Shown: positions 8,626 through 16,639 of the stretch, in pieces
Numbering within the stretch: position 1 is the first letter of the stretch
Layout of the letters: the number at the start of each line of letters is the position of its first letter
Assembly: GCA_964488685.1 (NCBI GenBank)
Contig: CAZAVY010000017.1
Coordinates: 1 to 39,269 of the forward strand
Direction: 5' to 3'
DNA from: GCA-001735895 sp964488685
Lineage (GTDB): Bacteria > Pseudomonadota > Gammaproteobacteria > GCA-001735895
DNA: 39,269 nt
Notes under the pieces: generated by a model
Told to the model about the DNA's origin: nothing
The model's database searches: none
The model's input: only the letters and a program-made list of their open reading frames with translations
Program-made: the position numbers and the translations under genes

Positions 8626-9327
8626 CTATTTCCTGAGGTAAACATCGAATCGTATGGTTTTCTCGCGGTAGACCAGGTCGGGTTTTCGGCTACTGAAATT
8701 GGCTGCCCTGGCCGGACGTTTAACCACAACCCGATTGTGTGCTCTTAAAAGCGCCAGCTCAAAACAAGCGTCGATTTCGATATTTTCGGTTAAAGCCTGC
8801 AGAATCTGCATTTCCTTAACCGGTTTGGCAGTCGTTTTGTGGGCCGGGAACATGGGATCGAGGTAGATGCAGCCAAACCCGTGGTTTTCGCCGATCTGCT
8901 GTAAGTAATTGAGTGCATTGAAGTTTTCAATTAATACACGACTTGAAATCGAGCTATTGGAAGAATTTGGTTCCAGCAGGGCCAGGGAATAGGCGACGAT
9001 AGCGTAAACCAGGGTATTCTGTTCCAGCATGGTAACCGACTGGCCGTGGCTGGCGAGTGTCAGGCTGTCCACACCCCATCCGGCGGTAAGATCCAAAACC
9101 GTGGTAATGTTACGCTGCTTATTGTTGCAGGCCCTGATGACAGCCTGCGATGATTGGCGGGTACGGCGTGCCAGCGGGCCCGAAACAAAACTGTGATGAA
9201 AGCGGAGTTTCGATTCGGTCAGATTGACTTCGACACCTTCAGCGTCGGCTTCGATCAGCATCCCTGATTCGTCCGAGCAGGCAACGGATTGCAGGTACTG
9301 TCGTGCCAGGCGTTGGGACGCGTTCAT
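8626..9327 (-). CDS. rsmJ: 16S rRNA (guanine-1516-N2)-methyltransferase
   Basis: The 233-residue protein is a class I SAM methyltransferase. Motif I is LDLTAGWGVDS and the acidic residue of motif II is in MLEQN. The catalytic-type motif is DPMFP, followed by AHKTTAKPVKEMQ, all characteristic of RsmJ (YhiQ). The C-terminus VVVKRPARA...RKPDL is also typical. It modifies G1516 of 16S rRNA in the cytoplasm. I take the ATG at 9327, which overlaps the slyX stop by one base (TGATG), over the TTG one codon upstream. It forms a two-gene unit with slyX and converges on yajQ with a 17-bp gap. Confidence 0.92.
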   Translation of the reverse strand: MNASQRLARQYLQSVACSDESGMLIEADAEGVEVNLTESKLRFHHSFVSGPLARRTRQSSQAVIRACNNKQRNITTVLDLTAGWGVDSLTLASHGQSVTMLEQNTLVYAIVAYSLALLEPNSSNSSISSRVLIENFNALNYLQQIGENHGFGCIYLDPMFPAHKTTAKPVKEMQILQALTENIEIDACFELALLRAHNRVVVKRPARAANFSSRKPDLVYREKTIRFDVYLRK

Positions 9328-9545
9328 CAATAGTGCGGGGGTTTTTCATAATTAGAACCCATATCAGCGGAAGAATCTGTTTTTAGCATCAGCATTTCAG
9401 TCTTGAGATGCTCGATACTGGTGTTCAACCGGAAAATTTCCAGATTCTGTCGAGCAACCATATCATTGAGGGCCTGGATCGTGTGATCCTGTTCGCTGTA
9501 AAGCATCTCAAGCTGGTTCAGCCTGGCCTGCAGTGTGTCACTCAC
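9327..9545 (-). CDS. slyX: SlyX family coiled-coil protein
   Basis: A 72-residue acidic protein, almost entirely heptad-patterned (LQARLNQLEMLYSEQDHTI, then ALNDMVARQNLEI), with the C-terminal PPHY that marks SlyX. Its function is unknown in the family. Two GTG codons lie three codons apart. The downstream one (9545, giving MSDTLQ) is preceded by AAGGTGG at a normal spacing of five bases, whereas for the upstream GTG (9554) that same element abuts the start, so I chose 9545. It overlaps rsmJ by one base, implying coupled translation. Confidence 0.88.
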   Translation of the reverse strand: MSDTLQARLNQLEMLYSEQDHTIQALNDMVARQNLEIFRLNTSIEHLKTEMLMLKTDSSADMGSNYEKPPHY

Positions 9546-9554
9546 GGAGTCCAC

Positions 9555-9697
9555 CTTGTCGTAAAGCAGACGAGTTTAACAAAATTTTCCCTGGCAAAGC
9601 ATATAATGGTGGTTTACCCATGATGAATTCAGCCGCATAATATACCCATCGCAGCCTGTATCAGTTTCACAGGGCAGTCGTACCAATGAGGTAATCC
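9555..9697. promoter_or_regulatory. Divergent slyX / rsd promoter region
   Basis: This 143-bp gap separates the divergent slyX-rsmJ and rsd genes. It holds a consensus -10 hexamer TATAAT on the + strand at 9602-9607 and an A/T-rich run before it, but no clear -35 at 16-18 bp. The leader to the rsd GTG start carries GAGG about eight bases upstream of it. Assignment of the promoter to rsd is tentative. Confidence 0.35.
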
Positions 9698-10207
9698 GTG
9701 AGCGACTCACAAATTGAAAAAATAGCCCAGATAGCCGAGAGAATTTCGGCTGAAGAAAACAGACGCAGCCGGCAGTCCCACACTATCGATACCTTGTTGC
9801 GGGAAAGGCAACAGGTGCTGGTTTCAATGTGCGAGTTGGCCGAACTCGAGTCAGGTGATCTACCGCCTGACACGGTGATTCACAATCTTCGCAACTTCAA
9901 TCAGAAACTGGTCGATTACACCGCTTTGGGTCATTTCGAGATTTACGAAAGAATAATCGACGGCAAGGAGCGCCGCGGTAACATAAAAATGGTTGCCGAT
10001 CGCGTCTATCCCTTAATATCCGGTACCACGGAATTGTTTGTCGATTTCAACGATAAGTACGATGGCATCGAAGAATCTGAAAGCCTGACCAACTTGTACA
10101 ACGATCTGTCTTTGATTGGTGAAGCAATGGCCGAACGCATCGAGTCTGAAGATATGCTGTTGCGCGAAATCAGCGATACGCTCGAAAGCCCAAGCAAACA
10201 ACTTTGA
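9698..10207 (+). CDS. rsd: Rsd/AlgQ family anti-sigma-70 regulator
   Basis: The 169-residue helical protein belongs to the Rsd/AlgQ family. Recognisable parts are the N-terminal RRSRQSHTIDTLLRERQQVL helix, the central NFNQKLVDYTALGHFEIYERI, and the end with YNDLSLIGEAMAERIE. Rsd binds region 4 of RpoD and sequesters the housekeeping sigma factor in slow growth; AlgQ of pseudomonads regulates alginate and siderophore genes. The start is GTG with GAGG about eight bases upstream. It converges with yciI, whose stop lies 2 bp beyond. Family assignment is firm; which of the two regulatory themes applies here is unknown. Confidence 0.85.
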   Translation: MSDSQIEKIAQIAERISAEENRRSRQSHTIDTLLRERQQVLVSMCELAELESGDLPPDTVIHNLRNFNQKLVDYTALGHFEIYERIIDGKERRGNIKMVADRVYPLISGTTELFVDFNDKYDGIEESESLTNLYNDLSLIGEAMAERIESEDMLLREISDTLESPSKQL

Positions 10208-10209
10208 TC

Positions 10210-10509
10210 CTAAGGCAAGACCTTTTTGAAAGGTTTTACACTCACTGATGCGTATGCCCCGGACTTGATGTAAGGGTCTTCGTCGGCCCATGCACTAGCA
10301 GCCTGTAGCGAATCGAACTCGGCGATGATAATGCTTCCCGAAAATCCGGCCTCGCCCGGATCTTCGCTGTCGATTGCTGGATTGGGCCCCGCGATGATCA
10401 GCCTGCCGGCGTCGCGCAAGACATTCAGTCGTTCGATGTGTTCGGCGCGCACCGACAGGCGTGCTTCGAGGCTGTTTTCGTTGTCGATTCCGACAATGCT
10501 GTACAACAT
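10210..10509 (-). CDS. yciI: YciI family protein
   Basis: The 99-residue protein is a YciI-like dimeric ferredoxin-fold protein. It has HIERLNVLRDAGRLIIAGPN near residues 24-43, with the conserved His and the GP(N) turn, followed by GSIIIAEFDS and a DPYIKSGAY motif that contains the family's conserved Asp-Pro-(Y/F). Biochemical activity in the family is poorly defined (an enzyme-like pocket with His and Asp). Its ATG overlaps the yciB stop by one base (TAATG), so the two are co-translated, the same pairing found in many Gammaproteobacteria. Confidence 0.9.
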   Translation of the reverse strand: MLYSIVGIDNENSLEARLSVRAEHIERLNVLRDAGRLIIAGPNPAIDSEDPGEAGFSGSIIIAEFDSLQAASAWADEDPYIKSGAYASVSVKPFKKVLP

Positions 10510-11159
10510 TAGCCGGTTTCCTCATCAGTGTCGGGCATATATCGGGCGAGATACATTGCCTGTGCGATTACAAAGGCGATGGTCATGCCCATCAGGCCGA
10601 ACAGCTTGAAGTCGACCCAGGTGTCTTCGCTCAATTTCAGGCCAAAGGGATCGATCTCGGGCGCTACGATCAGGTTGGCAATCCCGGCGACTATAAAAAA
10701 CCCGACCCAGGCCAGATTCAGTTGCACCCAGATTCGCTGTTCTGCAATTTCAATGGCATGTCCCATCATGCGCTGAATTAGAGGTTTCTTGCCTACCAGG
10801 TGGCTGCCGAGAAAAACCAGCGCAAACAGCCAGTTGATAGCGGTGGGTTTCCACTGAATAAACAGCGGGTCCTTGAGCGCCAGTGTTGCGCCGCCAAATA
10901 CCAGCAGCAACGCCAAGGTAATGACCGGCATCTTTTCCACTCTTTTGACAATTATCACGGCGAGCACAACCTGGACCAGGGTCACGACAATCGCAGTCAG
11001 GGTCGCCAGGTAGATGGCGTCGCCGGCATCACCGGGCGTCAGGTTCATCAGTGGCACCCAGGCGTTGATACCCAGAATCAAATCATCGGGCAGGTCGAGG
11101 TAAAACTTGTAAAGGATAAAAAAGAGCAGTATCGGCAGAAAATCAAAAAGCTGTTTCAT
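10509..11159 (-). CDS. yciB: Inner-membrane septation protein YciB/IspZ
   Basis: The 216-residue membrane protein opens MKQLFDFLPILLFFILYKFY, the signature of YciB (intracellular septation protein A). It has five to six membrane helices, including HLVGKKPLIQRMMG, W..LNLAWVGFFI and a conserved TWVDFKLFGLMG near the end. YciB contributes to cell-envelope and septum integrity in the inner membrane. I chose the ATG at 11159; an in-frame start 29 codons upstream would add a polar leader that the family lacks. It is somewhat longer than the enterobacterial protein. It overlaps yciI and is divergent from the sulfotransferase gene across 117 bp. Confidence 0.9.
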   Translation of the reverse strand: MKQLFDFLPILLFFILYKFYLDLPDDLILGINAWVPLMNLTPGDAGDAIYLATLTAIVVTLVQVVLAVIIVKRVEKMPVITLALLLVFGGATLALKDPLFIQWKPTAINWLFALVFLGSHLVGKKPLIQRMMGHAIEIAEQRIWVQLNLAWVGFFIVAGIANLIVAPEIDPFGLKLSEDTWVDFKLFGLMGMTIAFVIAQAMYLARYMPDTDEETG

Positions 11160-11276
11160 TAATTCGGTATCTGTATGGAGCCCGGCAGATTCTAACTTAT
11201 TGAGCCGGGCTGTGGTGACTATTTTAAGACTCGATGATATGCTCAAGGTTCGTTTTACAGCCCCTCGAAGTTAAAA

Positions 11277-12134
11277 GTGAAAGCGAAAAATTTTTTCTAC
11301 CTGGCCGGTTTACCGCGCACCGGCAGCACCTTGCTGGGTGAAATTTTAAATCAGAATGAACACATCCATGTCACCCCGGCATCTCCGCTGAGTGAGGTCG
11401 TCGGCGATGTTCTCAACAAGTGGCGTGCCAACGCGGTAACGCTCAAGGCATACAAGCACCCCGACCAGCTCGCCAATGTCTGGCGTGGCATTCGCGAGGG
11501 CATGTACCGGCACCGCAAGGAACCCGTCATCATCGACAAGTCCTGGGCCTGGCATATGAACGACCCCATCGATTCGGCTCGTAAGGTGCTGGGGGAAGAA
11601 ATGAAGATTATCTGCACGGTCGACAATGTCGCCGATTGTCTGGCTTCGTTTATCATGCTGATTCGATCCAACCCCGACTATGTTTCCTATATCGATGACT
11701 ACCTGCATAGCCGAAGCCTGGAATTAACCGATGACAATCGATGTGTTGCGATGATGGATCCGGATATTGCGACCAGTGTCGGCTGGTGTTACCAGAATTT
11801 AAAGCAAACCTGGCAGGGCAAGAATCGGGAAAATCTGTTGCTGATCGAACGCGCCGAGCTGGTAGGCGGTCCTGAGAAAACACTCGATAAAATTTATGAT
11901 TTCCTGGGTTGCCAGTCGATCTCAACCTGGGGTGACAACCAGGGTCATTTTTTCGATCGGATCGAAAAAGAAATCACCGAAGACGATGGTGCGGCCTATG
12001 GCATTCCCGACCTGCACAAGCTGGGGCCGAAATTGCGCGATCGCAACTGGAAGGCAAAACTGGTGCTTGGCAACTCGTTGTTCTTCAAGTACAAGCGACT
12101 GGAATTCTGGCGCCCCAAAAAACGCAACTTTTAG
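11277..12134 (+). CDS. Sulfotransferase family protein
   Basis: The 285-residue protein begins with a PAPS-binding P-loop, FYLAGLPRTGSTLLGEIL (residues 6-23), where GLPRTGSTLL fits the 5'-phosphosulfate loop of sulfotransferases. A later segment (IICTVDNVADCLASFIML) corresponds to the region with the 3'-phosphate-binding residues, and LLIERAELVGGPEKTLDKIYDFLG is the usual C-terminal helix pattern. These enzymes move a sulfuryl group from PAPS to hydroxyl or amino groups on sugars, lipids or proteins; the acceptor cannot be predicted. The start codon is GTG. No other sulfation gene is nearby, so the gene stands alone between yciB and the porin. Confidence 0.8.
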   Translation: MKAKNFFYLAGLPRTGSTLLGEILNQNEHIHVTPASPLSEVVGDVLNKWRANAVTLKAYKHPDQLANVWRGIREGMYRHRKEPVIIDKSWAWHMNDPIDSARKVLGEEMKIICTVDNVADCLASFIMLIRSNPDYVSYIDDYLHSRSLELTDDNRCVAMMDPDIATSVGWCYQNLKQTWQGKNRENLLLIERAELVGGPEKTLDKIYDFLGCQSISTWGDNQGHFFDRIEKEITEDDGAAYGIPDLHKLGPKLRDRNWKAKLVLGNSLFFKYKRLEFWRPKKRNF

Positions 12135-12323
12135 GTCGTAGACTCGGATTCGTATCAACTGTATCGGCGCTCCCTCTCGTCAATCCCGCATCCCATCGTC
12201 ACCCCCGACCCCAACGTCATCCCGATACGTCGGACCACCGCGAAAGCGGGGAACTCCCAACGATCTAATTCCGCAAAGGAAAGCCCCAATACAATAGATC
12301 GAAACGAAAGATTGTAATTACGC

Positions 12324-12364
12324 GTGAGGAAAACATTTTTGACGGGTAAAAATGTTTTCCTCAC
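12324..12364. repeat. Perfect 17-bp inverted repeat with 7-nt loop
   Basis: GTGAGGAAAACATTTTT (12324-12340) and its exact complement (12348-12364) flank GACGGGT. The structure is symmetric, so both strands form it. It lies between converging genes and may stop transcription from both sides, but the T-run is inside the stem and not after it, so it is not a textbook rho-independent terminator. Confidence 0.75.
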
Positions 12365-12473
12365 ACTGCAACTATTGTCTAAACCTTGGCAGGGTTAGGA
12401 CAGCTTGAAGTCAATTTCCAACAAGAGCAGGCTTTTGAAAGTGGCCTGCGCGAGCAAAGTGCAGCGGGCAATA

Positions 12474-12499
12474 AAAAAGGACTCCCGAAGGCGCCCTTT
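12474..12499 (-). terminator. Rho-independent terminator of the porin gene
   Basis: Read on the - strand, AAGGGCGCC-TTCG-GGAGTCCTT forms a GC-rich hairpin with a stable TTCG loop (one mismatch and one wobble), followed directly by a TTTTTT-ATT tract. It lies 27 bp after the porin stop codon. Confidence 0.75.
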
Positions 12500-12525
12500 A
12501 GATACTACTTTACGAATCGTCCGGA

Positions 12526-13440
12526 TTAGATGATGTCGTATTTCAGTACTGCCATTAGCGCGGTGCGATCGGTATCGGAATCACCTGAATCGTCGTCAAC
12601 GGTGTTGATCTCGTAGTACGCGGTGGTCTTGCGACCCAGGCTTTGCGTGTAACCGAGGGTTATGCTGGTGCGATCCTGGTCAGTAGCATCGATGCTCTCA
12701 GTTTCAAAATGGAGGTATGCGCTACCGAAGACCCAGTCAACAGTAATACCAGTGTCGTCGTCCTGAGACTGGAAGCTCACACCCAAACTGGTGTCGCCCA
12801 GAGCGATACCGGACCATGCAACACCGAGTAGGTTTTCATCAGTCCCGTTACCAATTGGAGCGGCTTCGGTAGTAACCACTGCGATACCCAGAGTGGTATC
12901 ACCGATCGGGAAGCTGACACCCAGTTCGGTCTGATCAGGTGCATCTTCTCCAGCTTCACGAGTGAAGTAAAGAGAAGCGCCAAAGCTAATCGCGCCGGTT
13001 CCACCGGAATAGGTAATCGCATCGTCTGTACGACCGCGATAGTCAATCATGGCGTAACCGGAGTGCCACCAGGGAGTATCCAGAGGACCAACCACGGTGT
13101 TGTAAAAAGTGTGGTAAGTATGGCCCAGCAGAACGCTGCCGAAGTCGCCTTTCAGACCGACATAGCGATGACGGACACTGATTTCGTCTCCACTGTTGAA
13201 GTCGACGTCCCATTCGTAACGACCGAAACCAGTCATGCCGTTGCCGAGATCGGTTTCACCTTTGGCGCCGAAGCGAGAAGAAAAGCTAAGAACCTCGAGG
13301 TCGTTAATGCCATCTGTGTCGACATTCCACAGACCAATGCGAGCGGATGCGTAAAGCTCGTCCGCGCCAGCTTGTACAGCGACGGGAGCGGCGACAGAGC
13401 CGGCTACAGCCATTGCAATTGCAGTTGTTTTAAATTTCAT
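12526..13440 (-). CDS. Gram-negative general porin (outer-membrane trimeric type)
   Basis: The 304-residue protein has a clear signal peptide (MKFKTTAIAMAVAGSVAAPVAVQA, cleaved before GADELYA), written here only to show the AxA-type site. The mature part has the beta-strand pattern of the porin superfamily: YASARIGLWN, FGAKGETDLGNGMTGFGRYEW, the RHRYVGLKGDFGSVLLGH strand with its conserved Gly-Asp-Phe-Gly, and a C-terminal YDII. It would form water-filled channels for small solutes in the outer membrane. Strong-expression features fit a major porin: its own promoter-like elements upstream, AAGGG before the ATG and a dedicated terminator. Substrate preference cannot be read from sequence. Confidence 0.9.
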   Translation of the reverse strand: MKFKTTAIAMAVAGSVAAPVAVQAGADELYASARIGLWNVDTDGINDLEVLSFSSRFGAKGETDLGNGMTGFGRYEWDVDFNSGDEISVRHRYVGLKGDFGSVLLGHTYHTFYNTVVGPLDTPWWHSGYAMIDYRGRTDDAITYSGGTGAISFGASLYFTREAGEDAPDQTELGVSFPIGDTTLGIAVVTTEAAPIGNGTDENLLGVAWSGIALGDTSLGVSFQSQDDDTGITVDWVFGSAYLHFETESIDATDQDRTSITLGYTQSLGRKTTAYYEINTVDDDSGDSDTDRTALMAVLKYDII

Positions 13441-13758
13441 GAGTAATTACCCTTAAGTCAGTTATATTTTATGCTTAGGAATAAACCATCGTGATTCGGG
13501 ATTTGCATGCTTGTCAAGCCCGGTTCGGATGACTTATGGGCTAGCATGATAGCCATTTTCGACTTAATAGCAACTCATTATTTTAGAAAAAAACAACAAA
13601 ATTCAACTTGTGTTGTAAAAATACCACAAAAACGATAAAAACCTTCTCCTCCAATTTACAAAACCCGGCTAATTCGTTGATTTGAAGATATTTTTAATCG
13701 TTGTTTTCATCCCGGCAATTTCCTGTATCATCGCCAGCCTTACCATTCAGATTGGGTT
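13441..13758. other. Long AT-rich divergent region between porin and yciO
   Basis: This 318-bp region has no gene. It contains the likely porin promoter (separate entry) and A/T-rich runs around 13575-13650 that could host UP elements or regulator sites for porin control. A candidate yciO promoter would lie around 13700-13735 (TTGTTT, then TATCAT 19 bp later), but the spacing is poor. Confidence 0.5.
13546..13573 (-). promoter_or_regulatory. Candidate sigma-70 promoter of the porin gene
   Basis: On the - strand, a -35 hexamer TTGCTA (13568-13573) and a -10 hexamer TATCAT (13546-13551) are separated by 16 bp. This predicts a leader of about 100 nt, plausible for a porin mRNA subject to small-RNA control. 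An isolated TTGACA nearer the gene (around 13511-13516) lacks a good partner -10. Confidence 0.45.
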
Positions 13759-14379
13759 ATGGCGCAGTTCTTTGAAATTCATCCGGATAATCCGCAACGG
13801 CGGTTGATCCAGCAGGCAGTCTCGATTATCGATCGGGGAGGCCTCGTTATTTATCCAACCGATTCGAGTTACGCGCTCGGTTGCCACATCGGTGACAAGA
13901 CCGCAATGGAGCGTATCCAGCGTATCCGTCGCACCGACAGTAAACATCATTTTACCCTGGTTTGTAGCGATCTGTCGGAAATCGGCACCTATGCCAAGGT
14001 CAGTAATTCCGACTACCGCCTGATGAAAATGCTATCCCCGGGGCCCTATACATTTTTACTCAAGGCGACTTCGGAGGTACCACGTCGCTTGATGAATCCA
14101 AAGCGCAAAACCATCGGCGTGCGGGTGCCCGCCAACCCTATCGTCCATGCGATGCTACTGGAACTCGGGCAACCGATAATGAGTAGTACCCTGATTCCAC
14201 CGGGATGCGAACAGGCCCTGGATGATGCTTTTGAAATTCGTGAGCGTTTCCAGCATGAAGTCGATCTCGTCATCGACGGTGGCTTTTGTGGAATGGAACC
14301 GACCACGGTCGTCAGCCTGATCGACGGGTTTCCCGAAATACGACGCCATGGAAAAGGGGATGTGTCATTTCTTGAATGA
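13759..14379 (+). CDS. yciO: YciO family (Sua5/YciO/YrdC fold) protein
   Basis: At 206 residues this matches YciO in length and order: MAQFFEIHPDNPQRRLI, GGLVIYPTDSSYALGC (about 30-45), RIQRIRRTDSKHHFTLVC with the conserved Lys and Thr/Ser pocket residues, and the KRKTIGVRVPANPIVHAML block. Relatives (TsaC/Sua5) make threonylcarbamoyl-AMP for t6A37 of tRNA. YciO has the same fold and weak or debated activity in that pathway. The ATG follows a divergent promoter region shared with the porin, and trpS follows 75 bp downstream. Confidence 0.9.
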   Translation: MAQFFEIHPDNPQRRLIQQAVSIIDRGGLVIYPTDSSYALGCHIGDKTAMERIQRIRRTDSKHHFTLVCSDLSEIGTYAKVSNSDYRLMKMLSPGPYTFLLKATSEVPRRLMNPKRKTIGVRVPANPIVHAMLLELGQPIMSSTLIPPGCEQALDDAFEIRERFQHEVDLVIDGGFCGMEPTTVVSLIDGFPEIRRHGKGDVSFLE

Positions 14380-14415
14380 CTTGTTAAAACCATGGTCGGC
14401 GGCTTTGCTTCTTAG

Positions 14416-14421
14416 TATAAT
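14416..14421 (+). promoter_or_regulatory. Consensus -10 element upstream of trpS
   Basis: A perfect TATAAT lies 34 bp before the TTG start of trpS. The best-spaced -35 candidate is poor (TGGTCG, 17 bp away), so an activator or weak basal use is possible. No leader peptide or tryptophan attenuator is visible. Confidence 0.45.
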
Positions 14422-14454
14422 TCGCCCAGGGCCTATATCATTGGATCATCATTA

Positions 14455-15669
14455 TTGAACACCATTAGTCAAAACAACCGCGTACTGTCGGGCATGCGGC
14501 CCACCGGTATGTTGCATCTGGGCCACTATCACGGCGTATTGAAAAACTGGATCGAACTACAACACAGCTACGAGTGTTTTTATTTTGTCGCGGACTGGCA
14601 CGCGCTCACCACCCATTACGAAGATCCATCAATCATCGCCGAAACCACGCGCGACATGGTGATCGACTGGTTGGCAAGCGGTGTCAATCCGGGTAATTCA
14701 ACCCTGTTTATTCAGTCCCGGATTCCCGAACACGCCGAGCTACACACGCTGTTGTCGATGATTACCCCGTTGGGCTGGCTGGAACGGGTGCCGAGCTTCA
14801 AGGATCAGCAGGAGAAAATCAAGGATCGGGATTTATCGACCTATGGTTTTCTCGGATATCCGTTGCTGCAAAGTGCGGATATCCTGATGTACAAGGCCGG
14901 GTTCGTGCCGGTGGGTGAGGACCAGGTTGCCCACGTCGAATTGACCCGCGAAGTGGCACGCCGGTTTAATCACTTCTATGGTCGAGAGCCTGATTTCGAA
15001 AACAAGGTTGCGATTGCGATCAGGAAAATGGGCAAGAAGAACGCCAGGCTGTATCAGGATGCGCGCAAGCGTTACCAGGAACGGGGTGACACCGAAGCCC
15101 TGTCAATCGGGCGTGCCCTGCTCGAGTCACAGCAAAACATCAAGTTGAGCGACCGTGAAAGACTGCTCGGGAACCTCGATGGCGAGGGACTGATTATTTT
15201 ACCCGAGCCACAGTCCCTGCTCACGGTATCTTCGAAAATGCCCGGGGTCGACGGGCAGAAAATGTCGAAATCGTATAACAATACCATCGCCTTGCGCGAG
15301 GATGCGGAGAGCATTGCCAAAAAAATAAAAACCATGCCGACCGATCCGGCACGCGTTCGTCGTACCGACCCGGGAGACCCGGACAAGTGCCCGGTATGGG
15401 AGTTTCACCGGGTATATACCGATGAAAATACCCAAAAAATGTTAGCCGAAGGCTGCAGGACCGCCGGGATCGGCTGCATCGACTGCAAGCAATATGTCGT
15501 CGATTCCATTATTGAAGAATTAAAACCGATCCAGCAACGCGTCAAGGAATATCTGAAAGACCTTTCAGGTGTAGACAGCATCATCAACGAAGGTTGTGAG
15601 TATGCGCGCGACGTGGCGCAGGATACGATTGAAGAAGTTCGTAAGGTAATGGGGTTAACCCGGCGTTAA
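14455..15669 (+). CDS. trpS: Tryptophanyl-tRNA synthetase (long form)
   Basis: The 404-residue class I synthetase charges tRNA-Trp. The HIGH-type signature is HLGH at 21-24 in TGMLHLGHYHG, and KMSKS lies at residues 269-273. The protein is longer than the roughly 330-residue E. coli enzyme because of an insert of about 60 residues (about 195-255: KKNARLYQDARKRYQ, later SDRERLLGNLDGEG) before KMSKS. That insert is seen in a subset of Proteobacteria. The start is TTG; no ATG is suitably placed before the HLGH motif (the first internal Met is residue 14, already in conserved sequence). It is followed by scpA after 2 bp, so the two are probably co-transcribed. Confidence 0.95.
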   Translation: MNTISQNNRVLSGMRPTGMLHLGHYHGVLKNWIELQHSYECFYFVADWHALTTHYEDPSIIAETTRDMVIDWLASGVNPGNSTLFIQSRIPEHAELHTLLSMITPLGWLERVPSFKDQQEKIKDRDLSTYGFLGYPLLQSADILMYKAGFVPVGEDQVAHVELTREVARRFNHFYGREPDFENKVAIAIRKMGKKNARLYQDARKRYQERGDTEALSIGRALLESQQNIKLSDRERLLGNLDGEGLIILPEPQSLLTVSSKMPGVDGQKMSKSYNNTIALREDAESIAKKIKTMPTDPARVRRTDPGDPDKCPVWEFHRVYTDENTQKMLAEGCRTAGIGCIDCKQYVVDSIIEELKPIQQRVKEYLKDLSGVDSIINEGCEYARDVAQDTIEEVRKVMGLTRR

Positions 15670-15671
15670 CG

Positions 15672-16478
15672 ATGAAACCAGGCTTCGCCCACTCCGCTTC
15701 GAACCAGTCTGAAATGCCATTCGCCCTGGTGCAGGGCGAACCCCTCACTGTGATCCCGCAGGATTTGTATATACCGCCGGACGCCCTGCTGGTTTTCCTC
15801 GAGGCCTTCGAAGGACCGCTCGACCTGCTGCTATACCTGATCAAGCGCCAGAATCTCGATGTTCTGAATATCCCGATCGCTGCGATCACCAGACAGTACA
15901 TGGAATACATCGAACTGATGGACCAGTTCGAACTCGAGCTGGCCGCTGAATACCTGGTGATGGCGTCGATGCTGGCGGAAATCAAGTCACGTATGCTGTT
16001 GCCCCGACCCACACAATCGCAGGACGAGGATGATCCGCGCGCCGAACTGGTACGCCGCCTGCAGGAGTACGAACAGTTTAAACAGGCCGCGGAAGACCTC
16101 GATGCACTGGATCGACTGGAGCGTGAAATTCACCTCACCAGTATCGATATTCCGAAATTTGAAATCGATGTGCCGCTACCCGAGGTGAATTTGAATGACT
16201 TGATGAGCGCGTTTCGTGACGTCGTCAATCGAGCCGAGCAGTTTGCCAGTCATCACGTTGAACGCGAACCGCTATCGGTGCGCGAACGCATGATCATCGT
16301 GCTGGAGCGCATTTCAGCCGAAGAATTTAGCAGCTTCAGCGATTTTTTCGATCCCGGGGAAGGACGTATGGGCGTCGTCGTCAGTTTTATTGCGATCCTC
16401 GAATTGCTCAAGGAATCGCTGATCGAACTGGTACAGAGTAAGCCTTATGCGCCAATTTACGTCAAAGCGAAGTCTTAA
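15672..16478 (+). CDS. scpA: Segregation and condensation protein A
   Basis: The 268-residue kleisin of the SMC-ScpAB condensin has the family signature FEGPLDLLLYLIKRQNLDVLNIPIA at about residues 52-76 (the FEGPLDLLL core is diagnostic), followed by ITRQYMEYI and the A.EYLVMASMLAEIKSRMLLP helix. The C-terminal winged-helix part includes FSDFF and VVVSFIAILELLKE. ScpA bridges the SMC heads and binds ScpB to organise the chromosome. The N-terminal 45 residues are a weakly conserved extension. The stop codon TAA is part of the left edge of a 160-bp palindromic element that separates scpA from scpB. Confidence 0.94.
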   Translation: MKPGFAHSASNQSEMPFALVQGEPLTVIPQDLYIPPDALLVFLEAFEGPLDLLLYLIKRQNLDVLNIPIAAITRQYMEYIELMDQFELELAAEYLVMASMLAEIKSRMLLPRPTQSQDEDDPRAELVRRLQEYEQFKQAAEDLDALDRLEREIHLTSIDIPKFEIDVPLPEVNLNDLMSAFRDVVNRAEQFASHHVEREPLSVRERMIIVLERISAEEFSSFSDFFDPGEGRMGVVVSFIAILELLKESLIELVQSKPYAPIYVKAKS

Positions 16479-16635
16479 GAAACCTTTGATCAAGTCCAAT
16501 CATTTCATGCTGGTTAAAAGTGTCGTTCTTTTCCCCGAAGATCGCCGCAATAGATGGACTATTACGGCTCACTTCGTGAAATATAACGACGCTTTTTCCT
16601 GCGCATGAATATGATCAACTTAATCAAAGGTTCCC
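16479..16635. mobile_element. MITE-like long imperfect palindrome between scpA and scpB
   Basis: The whole gap folds on itself. The left arm from 16475 (TTAAG-AAACCTTTGAT-CAAGT) pairs with the right arm ending at 16639 (ACTTA-ATCAAAGGTTCCC-TTAA). Pairing continues inward through CAT(A)TTCATGC, AAAAG-GTCGTT and GCCG-AATAG to a five-base centre near 16554. By eye about three quarters of roughly 80 positions pair. TTAA borders both sides, so a TA or TTAA target duplication is possible. It encodes no protein, and scpA/scpB are usually adjacent or overlapping. Insertion of a miniature element is the simplest reading. Confidence 0.7.
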
Positions 16636-16639
16636 TTAA

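Larger units (their letters stand above)
12135..12525. other. Convergent intergenic region, sulfotransferase / porin
   Basis: There is no credible gene in these 391 bp. The left part has a degenerate GTCATCCCG repeat and a small CCGC-GAAA-GCGG hairpin (about 12210-12260). The middle holds a perfect 17-bp-stem hairpin (12324-12364). The right end holds the porin terminator. Confidence 0.6.

Noticed and set aside
13511..13516. TTGACA close to the porin gene as its -35
   Set aside because: No -10 at 15-19 bp; the TTGCTA/TATCAT pair further upstream fits better.
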